Positions 15,932 through 24,003 of a stretch of 59,148 nt of DNA are shown here, piece after piece. This stretch comes from CAYQZD01 sp964421875 (GTDB lineage Bacteria > Electryoneota > Tariuqbacteria > Tariuqbacterales > Tariuqbacteraceae): contig CAYQZD010000007.1 in NCBI GenBank assembly GCA_964421875.1, forward strand, positions 1 through 59,148, in the 5' to 3' direction. The translations under genes and the position numbers were made by a program. Below the pieces are notes generated by a model, which had not been told where the DNA came from, made no database searches, and worked only from the letters and a program-made list of their open reading frames with translations. Every line of letters starts with the position of its first letter. Position 1 is the first letter of the stretch.

Positions 15932-17062
15932 TTAACGCCTTGACTCTATCACTTTAAAAATATCATTAAATTCTGTCTCAGGATTACCCCAATTCACGAA
16001 AGGATCTCTTCTTGCTATACTGAATAGTTGAATATGACCGCATTTATTACAGACCTTATAGACGAAACGATTCTTATCTTTATTCCTATTAGTAGCAAAA
16101 CCAAACAAATTGTTAAGTATGAAATCAATCTCATGTTCTTTAGGCGTATAATAGTATCCCAATCCACAGAAAACACACAACTGAAGCACATTATTGCCAA
16201 CAGGATTAAAACTCTCAAGAAATAGTCTTTTGGTCAGTTCTAATCTTGAACGGACAGAATTAATGCTGTTCATCCTTTTACTTACATCTAATGTAATCAA
16301 TCCATCTAAAAGTCGATTTATATGTTCCTCAAATATTCTCATCAAATAGTGCGTTGCTTTTCCTGATTCATCACGGGATAATGCAAAACGACATAAATCA
16401 TAACCCTCTTCTCTATGTTTTTCCCTTGAAAATATTATTCCTTCCGAAAAAATCCAATAAATAACCTTTCCCAGCGAATATAAATCATGGTATGGTTTTA
16501 CCTCTTGAACAATACCATCCTCTAATTCAGGGTGCATATAATTCATACTACCAACCGCTTCTTGCGATAGCGTTTGTCTTTTGCTATTCTCAACATAACA
16601 CAATCCGAAATCACCGATTACAGCCGGACCTTTTTCATCCCGCAGATAAATATTATCCGGTTTCAAATCTCGGTGGATTATCGGCGGGTCGTGATGGTGC
16701 GCCGCAGCCAAACCGTCTATTATCTCTTCGATTAATCTGAACTTTTCTTCCGCAGAACCGTGCCAAAAGGGATTTTTCACTTTAAACAACGATCCGCCCC
16801 GGCAGTACTCAGATACATAATAGGGCTTTTTGTCTTTAATATCATAATCGATTATCTTAAGAACATGTTCATTGTCGATTTCCATCAACGCTCGGATTTC
16901 GTTTTCAAATCTTTGTAGCCTTTTTAGATTTTTTAACCTTTTTAAAACGAATTCCCCTTCATATTTATTATTCCTGTCTTTTACAATGAAAACCGCCGCT
17001 TGTCCACCTGCAGGAAGTTCCCCAATACTTTCCCACCTGTCCCCGTAAATTTTCGCGCACAT
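15932..17062 (-). CDS. Eukaryotic-type Ser/Thr kinase with C-terminal zinc ribbon
   Basis: Cytosolic Hanks-type protein kinase, 376 residues. The first ~270 residues form the kinase: a glycine-rich loop (ELPAGGQAAVF), VLK lysine, catalytic loop IIHRDLKPDNIYL, IGDFGLC (DFG), and SMNYMHPE in place of the APE motif. All catalytic residues are present. The C-terminal 100 residues carry two CxxC pairs (CVFCG and CNKCGHIQ) spaced about 40 apart, suggesting a zinc ribbon, and no membrane segment or PASTA domain. The gene is clearly AT-rich against purD and uvrB and lies beside a transposase remnant, which suggests acquisition. Target unknown. GGGAG precedes the ATG. Confidence 0.88.
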   Translation of the reverse strand: MCAKIYGDRWESIGELPAGGQAAVFIVKDRNNKYEGEFVLKRLKNLKRLQRFENEIRALMEIDNEHVLKIIDYDIKDKKPYYVSEYCRGGSLFKVKNPFWHGSAEEKFRLIEEIIDGLAAAHHHDPPIIHRDLKPDNIYLRDEKGPAVIGDFGLCYVENSKRQTLSQEAVGSMNYMHPELEDGIVQEVKPYHDLYSLGKVIYWIFSEGIIFSREKHREEGYDLCRFALSRDESGKATHYLMRIFEEHINRLLDGLITLDVSKRMNSINSVRSRLELTKRLFLESFNPVGNNVLQLCVFCGLGYYYTPKEHEIDFILNNLFGFATNRNKDKNRFVYKVCNKCGHIQLFSIARRDPFVNWGNPETEFNDIFKVIESRR

Positions 17063-17076
17063 ACTCTGACTCCCTA

Positions 17077-17657
17077 TTATTTTGAATTGATTGGATTTTC
17101 TTCATCGAATTCCCAATTTCCGGGATTGTCCTTAATATACTCACGAATCGCGAATAATTCCTTTTCACTTCTGATAATATGGTCGTGATAATTGCGCTGC
17201 CATTGAAAATACTCGTATCCGTTGTCCCGACACCATTTGGTGACGGCGGCTTTGTATGTTCTTACGATTACAGATAATGTATTTATACCTGGCGAAATCT
17301 TCGAGAAATAATTCTCGTCTATCTTATATCCAATCTATCTGTAGGGGCGTTCAATTGAACGCCCCTACCCACCTGAACGCCTGAATTTTCAAGAACTTGA
17401 TTACTTATAAAAATAATCCCATGTACATGATTAGGCATCACTATAAATTCATCTAATTCAGTACCGGAGAAATGCTCCGGAATCTTAAGCCAGCACTTCT
17501 TCGCCATTACGCCAACAGCGGACAGTCGCATTTCCCCTTTAACAACCTCCCCCAAAATACATTTGCTAATACGAATACATATAGTCACAAAATAATATCC
17601 TGTCTGTGAATAATCGTATCCCTTAAGCCTTACAGACTTACGATATGGTTTATTCAT
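17077..17657 (-). pseudogene. Broken REP-associated (IS200-like, Y1) transposase
   Basis: Remnant of a RAYT/TnpA-REP-type transposase. The N-terminal frame (from 17657, where ATGAATAA overlaps the uvrB stop) reads GYDYSQTGYYFVTICI and FIVMPNHVHGIIFI, the HUH metal motif of the Y1 family, then stops at about 17319. The C-terminal part continues in another frame from about 17335 to TAA at 17077: NYFSKISPGINTLSVIVR, YEYFQWQRNYHDHII (tyrosine helix region) and IREYIKDNPGNWE. So one frameshift near 17320-17340 inactivates it. The frameshift lies immediately after a perfect 28-base palindrome that is translated as VGRGVQLNAPT. AT-rich like the adjacent kinase gene. The 12-base longer start at 17669 is possible. 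Confidence 0.8.
17341..17368. repeat. Perfect 28-bp palindrome inside the transposase gene
   Basis: Arms GTAGGGGCGTTCAA and TTGAACGCCCCTAC meet without a loop. It lies in the coding frame of the transposase remnant and is one base different from the intergenic copy at 15865-15892. Confidence 0.9.
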
Positions 17658-19662
17658 TGGAGTCTTCACCCTCCATCCCCAATTCCCCCCTAATCCTCCC
17701 TATCTCATCCCGTATCTCCGCCGCGCGCTCGAACTGCAGTTTCGCCGCCGCCTCCCGCATCGACTTCTCCAGCTCTTCCAACACCGCCTCCGCCTCGTAC
17801 ACGGTGGTGAAATCCCGCCGGGACTCCTGAATCACCTCAGCCAGCTTGCTGCGGGCGTCAGCGGCGGAGGTGGTGAGACGCACCTGCTCCACCGTCTTAA
17901 CGATGGACTGGGGAGTGATACCGTGCTCTTCGTTGTACTTCCGCTGAATCTCGCGGCGGCGGTTGGTTTCGTCAATCACCTTACGCATCGAATCGGTGAC
18001 CCTGTCGGCGTAAAATATCACCCGCCCCTCCACATTCCGCGCCGCCCGCCCCGAAATCTGCATCAGCGACCGCGCCGACCGTAAAAACCCCTCCTTGTCC
18101 GCGTCCAAAATCGCCACCAAGGACACCTCCGGCAAATCCAGCCCCTCCCGCAGCAGGTTTATCCCCACCAGCACATCGAACTCCGCCAGCCGTAAATCGC
18201 GCAGAATCTCCACCCGGTCCAGCGAATGAATCTCCGAATGCATATACCGCGTCTTTATCCCCATCCGCTTCAAATACTCCGTCAAATCCTCCGACATCCG
18301 CTTGGTCAAAGTCAGCGCCAGCGTCCGGTCCCCCCGCTGAACCTGACCGCTGATTTCGTCGATGAGGTCGTCGATTTGCCCCGTGGTGGGGCGGACTTCC
18401 ACCATAGGGTCCATCAAGCCCGTAGGCCGGATTATCTGCTCCACAATCACTCCGTCGCACTTCTCCAGTTCGTAATCCGCCGGAGTGGCGCTCACAAACA
18501 CCGCCCGGTGAATCTTGGACTCGAACTCCTCGAAATAGAGCGGGCGGTTATCCAGTGCCGAAGGCAGCCGGAAACCGTACTCCACTAACATCTCCTTCCG
18601 CGAACGGTCACCCCGGTACATCGCCCGAATCTGAGGGACGGTGGCGTGCGATTCGTCCACAATCAGCAGAAACTCCGGGGGGAAGTAATCGAACAGCGTG
18701 CTGGGAGCTTCCCCCGGCGCCCGCCCCGCAATGTGCCGCGAATAGTTCTCAATCCCACTGCAATACCCCACCTCTTCCATCATCTCGATGTCGAACCGGG
18801 TGCGCTGCAAAAGCCGCTGCGCTTCCAACAACTTAGCCTCGGACTCCAGCTCCTTCACCCTCTCGTCCAGCTCTTCCCGAATAGAAGCTATCGCCCGTTT
18901 CAATGTCGGTGTGGTGGTAACGAAATGCTTGGCGGGATAGACCGCGGCGGTGTTTTTCTCCCGCATAATCTCCCCCGTAACCAGATTAATCTCGGTGATG
19001 CGCTCCACCGTATCCCCCCAAAGCTCGACCCGCACCCCGATTTCATCGTAAGCAAGGTGGACCTCGATAGTGTCCCCCCGCGCCCGGAAAGTCCCCCGGG
19101 GAAAACCGACATCGTTGCGCGTGTAATGAATATCCACCAAACGCCGCATCATTTTCTCCCGCGGATACCTCTCCCCACGCTTGACAAACAACAGCAAATC
19201 CCGGAAATCCTTGGGCGAACCCAATCCGAAGATACAGGACACCGAAGCCACAATCAGCACATCCTCCCGCTCCATCAAAGCCGCAGTCGCCCGCAGCCGC
19301 AGACGGTCGATATCCTCATTGATGTCGGATTCCTTCTCGATATAGGTATCTGTCACCGGAAGATACGCTTCCGGTTGGTAATAATCATAATAGCTTATGA
19401 AATATTCCACCGCGTTGCGCGGGAAAAATCCCTTGAACTCGCCGAATAACTGCGCCGCCAGCGTCTTGTTGTGAGAAATCACCAAGGTCGGCAATCCCAC
19501 CCGGGCGATGACATTCGCCATCGTGAAGGTCTTACCCGACCCGGTAACGCCCAGCAAAGTCTGAAACATATCGCCGCGTGTAAGCCCTTCAACCAGCGAA
19601 TCAATAGCCTGCTGCTGGTCGCCTTGCGGCCCAAATTCGGATATTAACTCGAAACCTGCCAA
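17650..19662 (-). CDS. uvrB: Excinuclease ABC subunit B
   Basis: UvrB, the damage-verifying helicase of nucleotide excision repair, acting with UvrA and UvrC. Walker A LLGVTGSGKTFT, YYDYYQPEAY (the beta-hairpin that probes damage), DESHAT (DEAD-like box), SARSLMQISGRAARN (motif VI) and a C-terminal UVR domain (AAAKLQFERAAEIRDEI) are all present. I choose the TTG at 19662 (AGFELISEFGPQGDQ), which matches the usual UvrB start; the TTG at 19701 would lie upstream of the transcription start expected from the promoter at 19702-19730. The 3' end overlaps the transposase start. Confidence 0.95.
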   Translation of the reverse strand: MAGFELISEFGPQGDQQQAIDSLVEGLTRGDMFQTLLGVTGSGKTFTMANVIARVGLPTLVISHNKTLAAQLFGEFKGFFPRNAVEYFISYYDYYQPEAYLPVTDTYIEKESDINEDIDRLRLRATAALMEREDVLIVASVSCIFGLGSPKDFRDLLLFVKRGERYPREKMMRRLVDIHYTRNDVGFPRGTFRARGDTIEVHLAYDEIGVRVELWGDTVERITEINLVTGEIMREKNTAAVYPAKHFVTTTPTLKRAIASIREELDERVKELESEAKLLEAQRLLQRTRFDIEMMEEVGYCSGIENYSRHIAGRAPGEAPSTLFDYFPPEFLLIVDESHATVPQIRAMYRGDRSRKEMLVEYGFRLPSALDNRPLYFEEFESKIHRAVFVSATPADYELEKCDGVIVEQIIRPTGLMDPMVEVRPTTGQIDDLIDEISGQVQRGDRTLALTLTKRMSEDLTEYLKRMGIKTRYMHSEIHSLDRVEILRDLRLAEFDVLVGINLLREGLDLPEVSLVAILDADKEGFLRSARSLMQISGRAARNVEGRVIFYADRVTDSMRKVIDETNRRREIQRKYNEEHGITPQSIVKTVEQVRLTTSAADARSKLAEVIQESRRDFTTVYEAEAVLEELEKSMREAAAKLQFERAAEIRDEIGRIRGELGMEGEDSNE

Positions 19663-19701
19663 ATCTAATCTATATCGAATTATTAGTGGAATACTATCCA
19701 A

Positions 19702-19730
19702 TATATAACAACATTAATCCAAAAATGCAA
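19702..19730 (-). promoter_or_regulatory. Predicted sigma-70 promoter for uvrB
   Basis: On the minus strand TTGCAT (19725-19730) and TATATA (19702-19707) are 17 bases apart, predicting a start near 19695 and a leader of about 33 bases before the TTG at 19662. No LexA-type box was recognised. Confidence 0.55.
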
Positions 19731-19793
19731 CTTTCTCCTGCCATTTTGACAGAGACTGAAATCTAAAACCCCGTAAAATAATATCAGGCAAAA

Positions 19794-19822
19794 TTGATTT
19801 TTATGAATTGAAATATTATATT
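19794..19822 (+). promoter_or_regulatory. Predicted sigma-70 promoter for the ppiD-like gene
   Basis: TTGATT (19794-19799), a 17-base spacer and TATATT (19817-19822) predict a start near 19829. This excludes the TTG at 19825 as start codon and supports the ATG at 19855. Confidence 0.6.
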
Positions 19823-19854
19823 GTTTGGTTAAATTAATTGGAGTTGTCAATCTT

Positions 19855-21660
19855 ATGATGCAGCAATTGCGGCGCAGTATGCCGCTGATACTCTGGATTC
19901 TCGTCATCGCCTTTGTCGCTACTATCATCTTTAGCTGGGGGATGGGGGGATTCCAGGAAAAACAGAAGCCCGGCGTGGTCGGAATTATCGGGGGAAGGGA
20001 AATCACCCGGGAATTCTACGATAACCTGGTGCAGCAGGAATTGGCCGCCAAATACGGCGGTGAAGAAGGAGAAGAAAGACCGGAAACCGCCGAAAGAGAT
20101 CTCCGAAACCAAATCTGGGATACTATTGTCGAAGAAACCATACTGCAGAGAGAAATCGAGCGTATGGGAATCGTGGTCTCGGACTCCGAAATTGTGGGTA
20201 TGGTCTTTTCCAACCCTCCCGAATACGTGATGCGACACCCCTATTTCCAGACCGATGAAGAGTTCGATATCACCAAATACCATCAATTCCTCCAAGACCC
20301 CAGGAACAGAAACCAGGTGGTGATGTGGGAAACCAGTTACCGTCTGATGCTCCTCAAACAGAAGTACATCAATATGGTGCTTTCCACAGTTGAAGTCACG
20401 GACGCGGAACTCCTGAGGCGATTCGAAGAACGAAACGTGATGGGCAAGGCTAAATTCCTAATGTTCGCCGCTGACAGTATGAAGATGGACAGCGCCGCCG
20501 TCACCGAAGCCGAACTCGAAGATTACTACTTCGCTCACCTCGAAGATTTCCTTGTCCCCGAAAAACGCCGAATAGCTTTTATTAATAAAAAAGTGGAAAC
20601 TTCCCGCGAAGATTCCAGCGAAGTGCGGAACATAAGCGCTGAAATCAAGCAGGCTCTCGACAATGCCGAGGATTTCGGAGAACTGGCGGCGCTCTATTCA
20701 GACCACCACTCCGCCGCCGATAGCGGTAAAATCGGCTGGTTCCCCCGAAAACGACTGGAAGCGACCGGCGATTCCGCCGTATGGGAGACCAAGCCCGGCG
20801 ACTACACCGGACCCCTGGAAACCAGATTCGGCGTCACCTTCTACTTGGTGCAAGGCCGCGACATTGTCGAAGGGGAAATGCAAAGCGACCTTCGGATTAT
20901 ACAGTTGAAATATACTCCATCAAACGAAACCCGGGACATCCTTGTAAACAAAATGTTGAGTTTCTCCGAGGAGATAAAGAACGGAAACTTCCTCAATATC
21001 GCTGAAGCATACGGCTTCAAGGTTGACACTTCAGGCTACTTCGATGATGGTGGTTTTATAACCGGAGTGGGCAAAGTCAAATCCGCCGCGGATTTCGCCT
21101 TCAATAATCCCGTGGGAAGAACCTCCGAAATCTACCCTATGCGTTACGGATGGTTCGTATTTAAAATTATCGATGCCATTGAAGCGCACACCCAGACGCT
21201 GGAGGAAGTTCGAGACGATGTCTTTAAAGAAGTATATCGCCGGAAACAGATGGAAAAGGCTCAAGCCGAATGTGAAGAATTCTACAAGGAACTCCCTGAA
21301 CCCTCAGCCTGGGAAAAAACCGCTCAAAGACTGGGATACAATGTCGTCGAAACTGAAAACGCTTTCCGCTTCGGCGATTACGTCAAGGACGCAGGCAGAG
21401 ATCTATCTTTCACCGCTGTGCTTTTCCGAGCCGAACCGGGCGATATCGTAGGTCCTTTACGGGGAGAAAATGGATGCTATGTTATCGAACTCACCGAAAA
21501 AACCCCGGTTGATATGGAAGTGTTCAACCAGGGCAAAGCGGAAAAGCTTCCAACACTGTTGCAGAGCAAACATGAGACCACTTATAAAGAGTGGCTGCAA
21601 CAGAAAAAGAAGGAAATCGGTATTGAGGATTTCAGGTATCTATACTATTCAAGACTATAA
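19855..21660 (+). CDS. SurA/PpiD-like periplasmic peptidyl-prolyl isomerase
   Basis: Membrane-anchored periplasmic folding factor of about 600 residues. An N-terminal signal anchor (PLILWILVIAFVATIIF) is followed by a SurA_N-type chaperone domain (NQIWDTIVEETILQREIERM; ITKYHQFLQDP), a parvulin domain (about residues 235-345: FGELAALYSDHHSAADSGKI, GPLETRFGVTFYLVQGRD) and a second, weaker parvulin-like region near the C-terminus (GDIVGPLRGENGCYVIEL). This matches PpiD architecture. GGAG at 19840-19843 precedes tandem ATGs at 19855/19858. It diverges from uvrB. Likely role: outer-membrane protein folding, in keeping with the many exported proteins encoded here. Confidence 0.88.
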   Translation: MMQQLRRSMPLILWILVIAFVATIIFSWGMGGFQEKQKPGVVGIIGGREITREFYDNLVQQELAAKYGGEEGEERPETAERDLRNQIWDTIVEETILQREIERMGIVVSDSEIVGMVFSNPPEYVMRHPYFQTDEEFDITKYHQFLQDPRNRNQVVMWETSYRLMLLKQKYINMVLSTVEVTDAELLRRFEERNVMGKAKFLMFAADSMKMDSAAVTEAELEDYYFAHLEDFLVPEKRRIAFINKKVETSREDSSEVRNISAEIKQALDNAEDFGELAALYSDHHSAADSGKIGWFPRKRLEATGDSAVWETKPGDYTGPLETRFGVTFYLVQGRDIVEGEMQSDLRIIQLKYTPSNETRDILVNKMLSFSEEIKNGNFLNIAEAYGFKVDTSGYFDDGGFITGVGKVKSAADFAFNNPVGRTSEIYPMRYGWFVFKIIDAIEAHTQTLEEVRDDVFKEVYRRKQMEKAQAECEEFYKELPEPSAWEKTAQRLGYNVVETENAFRFGDYVKDAGRDLSFTAVLFRAEPGDIVGPLRGENGCYVIELTEKTPVDMEVFNQGKAEKLPTLLQSKHETTYKEWLQQKKKEIGIEDFRYLYYSRL

Positions 21661-21689
21661 TTATTTTCTGATGCAAAAGACACCAATCT

Positions 21690-21818
21690 GTCATTGCGAA
21701 TCCGCCGTACGGCGGATGAAGCAATCTTTAAAGTGTTATATAACTAATAGATTGCTTCGTCGCTTCGCTTCCTCGCAATGACAATTTCAGAGTTTTTCTA
21801 CAAGCACTCATTATACCT
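21690..21818. repeat. Dispersed palindromic element, copy 2 (inverted)
   Basis: Reverse-complement counterpart of 6724-6835, sharing the GTCATTGCGAGGAAGCGAAG arm, the GTTATATAACACTTTAAAG centre and the CTTGTAG flank. One arm differs: it carries an insertion containing the palindrome ATCCGCCGTACGGCGGAT, which also occurs at 48294-48309. Confidence 0.8.
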
Positions 21819-21983
21819 AATCCGGACGAGCCGGAACCAAAAAGAGATTAATAGTGAATAGTGAATGATGCATTGAATACCCTAGATCCTTTACCCTAAA
21901 CCCTTAAAACATATATTCATAGCCAATATTCTGCCAAAAAAAGCACGAATTTTAGAATTAAGGTACTAATGATCCAGTATGAT

Positions 21984-22008
21984 AAGCCCATCTTATGATG
22001 GGCTTTTT
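21984..22008 (+). terminator. Intrinsic terminator
   Basis: AAGCCCATC/GATGGGCTT with a four-base loop and a five-T run. It lies 320 bases beyond the ppiD-like stop, so it may end that transcript or a small RNA from the gene-free stretch 21820-21983, in which I see no gene. Confidence 0.7.
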
Positions 22009-22138
22009 CATCTCTTAAATCGAGGAAGCTCAATTCAATAACCCGGATAATAGTTACTATTCCTAACCCGGGATCCGGGAACTTCAACTCCTCAAATTGG
22101 TATAAACTATTGGTAAACCGGTAGCGTTGCTAAAATGA

Positions 22139-22208
22139 TAAGCGTCGGTCGCCGCCTCAGGGGAAAAATTAAGTCCCTCCCCCCCCGAAGGCCCGCCGAC
22201 GCTTTTTT
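22139..22208 (+). ncRNA. Possible small structured RNA ending in a T-run
   Basis: GCGTCGG (22142-22148) pairs exactly with CCGACGC (22196-22202), which is followed by TTTTTT. The 47-base interior can form a smaller hairpin (AGGG near 22159, CCCT near 22174). The long loop is atypical for a plain terminator, so it may be the 3' part of a small RNA or a leader of the following small gene. No known RNA family recognised. Confidence 0.35.
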
Positions 22209-22284
22209 ATTTCCAAACGCTCCCTAAATCTCAGGTTTTCCACACAAAAACCGCCTTTTTTCGTTAATCTATGCAACTTTTAAT

Positions 22285-22343
22285 CCTTCAAGGATGTCTA
22301 TTTAAGTGAAGACGGAGATAAAAATGGAACACATCCTTGAAGG
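22285..22343 (+). promoter_or_regulatory. 12-bp inverted repeat enclosing a ribosome binding site
   Basis: CCTTCAAGGATG at 22285-22296 is exactly complementary to CATCCTTGAAGG at 22332-22343. The loop contains the GGAG at 22314-22317 and the ATG at 22324 of the small gene, and the 3' arm is its codons 3-7. In the folded state the start would be looped out or occluded, so translational control is possible. The 5' arm is itself part of a smaller palindrome (ATCCTTCAAGGAT), an alternative fold. Confidence 0.5.
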
Positions 22344-22539
22344 CATAGAAATCCTAACCCGGCACAATATCCCCTATATGGTAGAAAGGGGTGAATCACC
22401 GGAATCCGGCATCGTAAAAATGCCGGATAAAACCATAGACAACCTGCGCGGCCTCGGCTTCAGAGTCGGCAAGGAAATTATCCAGGGCGGGCAGGTGGTT
22501 TTCTTCAGAGGGAAACTTTTCGGAATGACCATGGGTTGA
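22324..22539 (+). CDS. Small conserved-looking protein, 71 residues
   Basis: Unknown function. ATG at 22324 has GGAG six bases upstream; the longer GTG start at 22306 has none. The product begins MEHILEGIEILTRHNIPYMV and contains a basic/hydrophobic middle (DKTIDNLRGLGFRVGKEI) and a final GQVVFFRGKLFGMTMG, an alpha/beta pattern without signal peptide or cysteine. A strong terminator follows 22 bases after the stop, and a 12-base inverted repeat surrounds the start, so it is an independent, possibly translationally regulated unit. No family recognised. Confidence 0.65.
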   Translation: MEHILEGIEILTRHNIPYMVERGESPESGIVKMPDKTIDNLRGLGFRVGKEIIQGGQVVFFRGKLFGMTMG

Positions 22540-22561
22540 TTTCTCTCTCCTCACCGACCCA

Positions 22562-22596
22562 GGGGGGCTGTTTTGGCGGACAGCCCCCTTTTTTTT
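22562..22596 (+). terminator. Strong intrinsic terminator of the small gene
   Basis: GGGGGCTGT/ACAGCCCCC with an eight-base loop and eight Ts. Confidence 0.92.
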
Positions 22597-22724
22597 ATGT
22601 ACTCATTAACCCACTCAAAATCTCTTCTTATAATCACCTGGAACAATTCCAAAAAGGATTGTCCTATTATATGTCACTCATGCGCAAGCGGGAGTCCAGT
22701 AACATATATAATTACAATAAGATG

Positions 22725-23090
22725 GATTCCGGCTGCGCCGGAATGACTATTTATCGTGTCGCAGGGTCTCCGCAGTCTGTCCGATAATACCTGATTTCGT
22801 AATATGTCATTCTGAACGCAGTGAAGAATCTCTTGTTTATAAATGATTTACTAAAATGCAGATGCTTCGCTTCGCTCAGCATGACATATTATCGGACCGA
22901 CTCTCCGCACCCTGCGACACATGCCTATAAGTCAAATATCCGCCGTTGACTGCGGACATTCTATCTGAGAATAACAATAATCACATTCTGTCATTGCGAA
23001 CGAAGTGAAGCAATCGGGTGATTTATAAAAATATAACGATTGCTTCGTTCAGCCGTATGGCTGATGTCCCCGCAATGATATTGTCGTATA
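22725..23090. repeat. Cluster of nested palindromic repeats
   Basis: This gene-free stretch between the small gene and the peroxiredoxin is almost entirely repeat. GATTCCGGC/GCCGGAATG lies near 22727-22747. A nested element spans 22756-22924: outer TGTCGCAGGGTCTCCGCAG against CTCCGCACCCTGCGACA, then GTCCGATAATA against TATTATCGGAC, then AATATGTCATTCTGAACGC against CTCAGCATGACATATT. A third element, 22988-23083, is of the GTCATTGCGAACGAAG type with arms around an AT-rich centre. From 22600 to 22720 I see nothing. Confidence 0.7.
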
Positions 23091-23191
23091 TCCTGTGGAG
23101 AGTCGATAGCGCCTATAAACTATCGGGGAAATAGCCCCTTCAAGAATGATTAAACAAGTCAGAAAATCCTCACATTTATCTCAGACTACTC

Positions 23192-23221
23192 TTGACTTTT
23201 TCAAAATTTTATTTTTATTTA
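23192..23221 (+). promoter_or_regulatory. Predicted promoter of the peroxiredoxin gene
   Basis: TTGACT at 23192-23197 and TATTTA at 23216-23221 are 18 bases apart, 41 bases before the GTG start. A typical peroxide-regulator operator was not recognised. Confidence 0.45.
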
Positions 23222-23261
23222 ATATTACAAATGAAATTTATTGTCGATTACGGAGGAAAAG

Positions 23262-23975
23262 GTGGCTGAAGAAACTAAAATCGGATGCGCCAGGCCCACG
23301 GGGGGCTTGGTGGGAGAAAAACCGGAAACCAGAAAAGATGCTATTGAGGAAATGAAAGATAAATCAGAGGTAAAAATGGCTCAGGTTCAAGTAGGAAAAA
23401 AAGCCCCCGATTTCAAGGCGCCAGCTTATCATCGAGGGAAGTTCATCAATGTCCAGTTGTCTGAATCCCTGGGTAAATGGGTGATGCTCTGCTTCTATCC
23501 CGGAGACTTTACCTTCGTTTGACCCACCGAACTATCGGCGGTTGGGAACCGCTATTCCGATTTGAGGGAACTGGGAGTCGAAGTTGTCTCCGTCAGTGTG
23601 GACAGCGCCTTCGTCCATAAAATCTGGGACGAAGAGGAACTGTCGAAAATGGTAGAAGGAGGCATACCTTTCATAATGGCTTCAGATGCAGGAGGACATC
23701 TGGGGAAAGCCTACGGTGTGTACGACGAGGATGCGGGAGTCGATGTGAGAGGGCGATTCCTCATCGATCCCGACGGAGTAATTCAAGCAATGGAAATTAT
23801 GACCCCGCCCGTGGGAAGGAATGTCGAGGAAACCATCAGACAGGTCAAAGCCTTCCAGCATGTCCGCGCCACCAAGGGCGCAGAAGCGATGCCCGCCGGC
23901 TGGGAACCGGGTAAAGCCACATTAAAGCCCGGTCCTGACCTGGTAGGAAAAGTCTGGAAAGTCTGGAAACCTTAA
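23262..23975 (+). CDS. Selenocysteine-containing peroxiredoxin (in-frame TGA)
   Basis: AhpC/Prx-family peroxiredoxin, reducing hydroperoxides in the cytosol. An in-frame TGA at 23520-23522 interrupts an otherwise perfect gene exactly at the peroxidatic position: PGDFTFV-TGA-PTELSAV, where most homologues read FVCPTEL. Homology continues to the end (VSVSVDSAFVHKIW, KAFQHVRATKGAEAMPAGW, GKVWKVWKP). With a hairpin right after it, selenocysteine (residue 87) is far likelier than truncation. Where 2-Cys enzymes have the resolving EVCPAGW, this one reads EAMPAGW; the only cysteines are in an N-terminal GCARPTGG motif and in MLCFYPG. GTG at 23262 follows GGAGG by five bases; an ATG at 23376 (after GAGG) would lose the GCARPTGG motif. 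237 residues. Confidence 0.9.
23534..23561 (+). promoter_or_regulatory. SECIS-like hairpin downstream of the TGA
   Basis: GCGGTT (23538-23543), loop GGG and AACCGC (23547-23552) form a six-pair stem; ATCG (23534-23537) can add four pairs with CGAT (23558-23561) across a small bulge. The loop begins 22 bases after the TGA and starts with G, as in bacterial SECIS elements that bind SelB. Confidence 0.7.
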
Positions 23976-24003
23976 GAAACACTCACCTTCCTGCGTTACT
24001 ATG

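Noticed and set aside
18646..19449. 267-residue plus-strand open frame opposite uvrB
   Set aside because: It is antisense to conserved uvrB motifs and shows the Arg/Pro-rich composition of a shadow frame.
22536..22787. 83-residue plus-strand open frame after the small gene
   Set aside because: It crosses a strong terminator and repeats and has no ribosome binding site.
22988..23083. CRISPR array in the repeat-rich spacer
   Set aside because: The repeats are few, palindromic and of unequal type, without regular spacers or cas genes.
23241..23522. Peroxiredoxin truncated by a stop codon (pseudogene)
   Set aside because: The stop is TGA at the exact peroxidatic position, the frame and homology continue, and a SECIS-like hairpin follows; selenocysteine explains all of this better.
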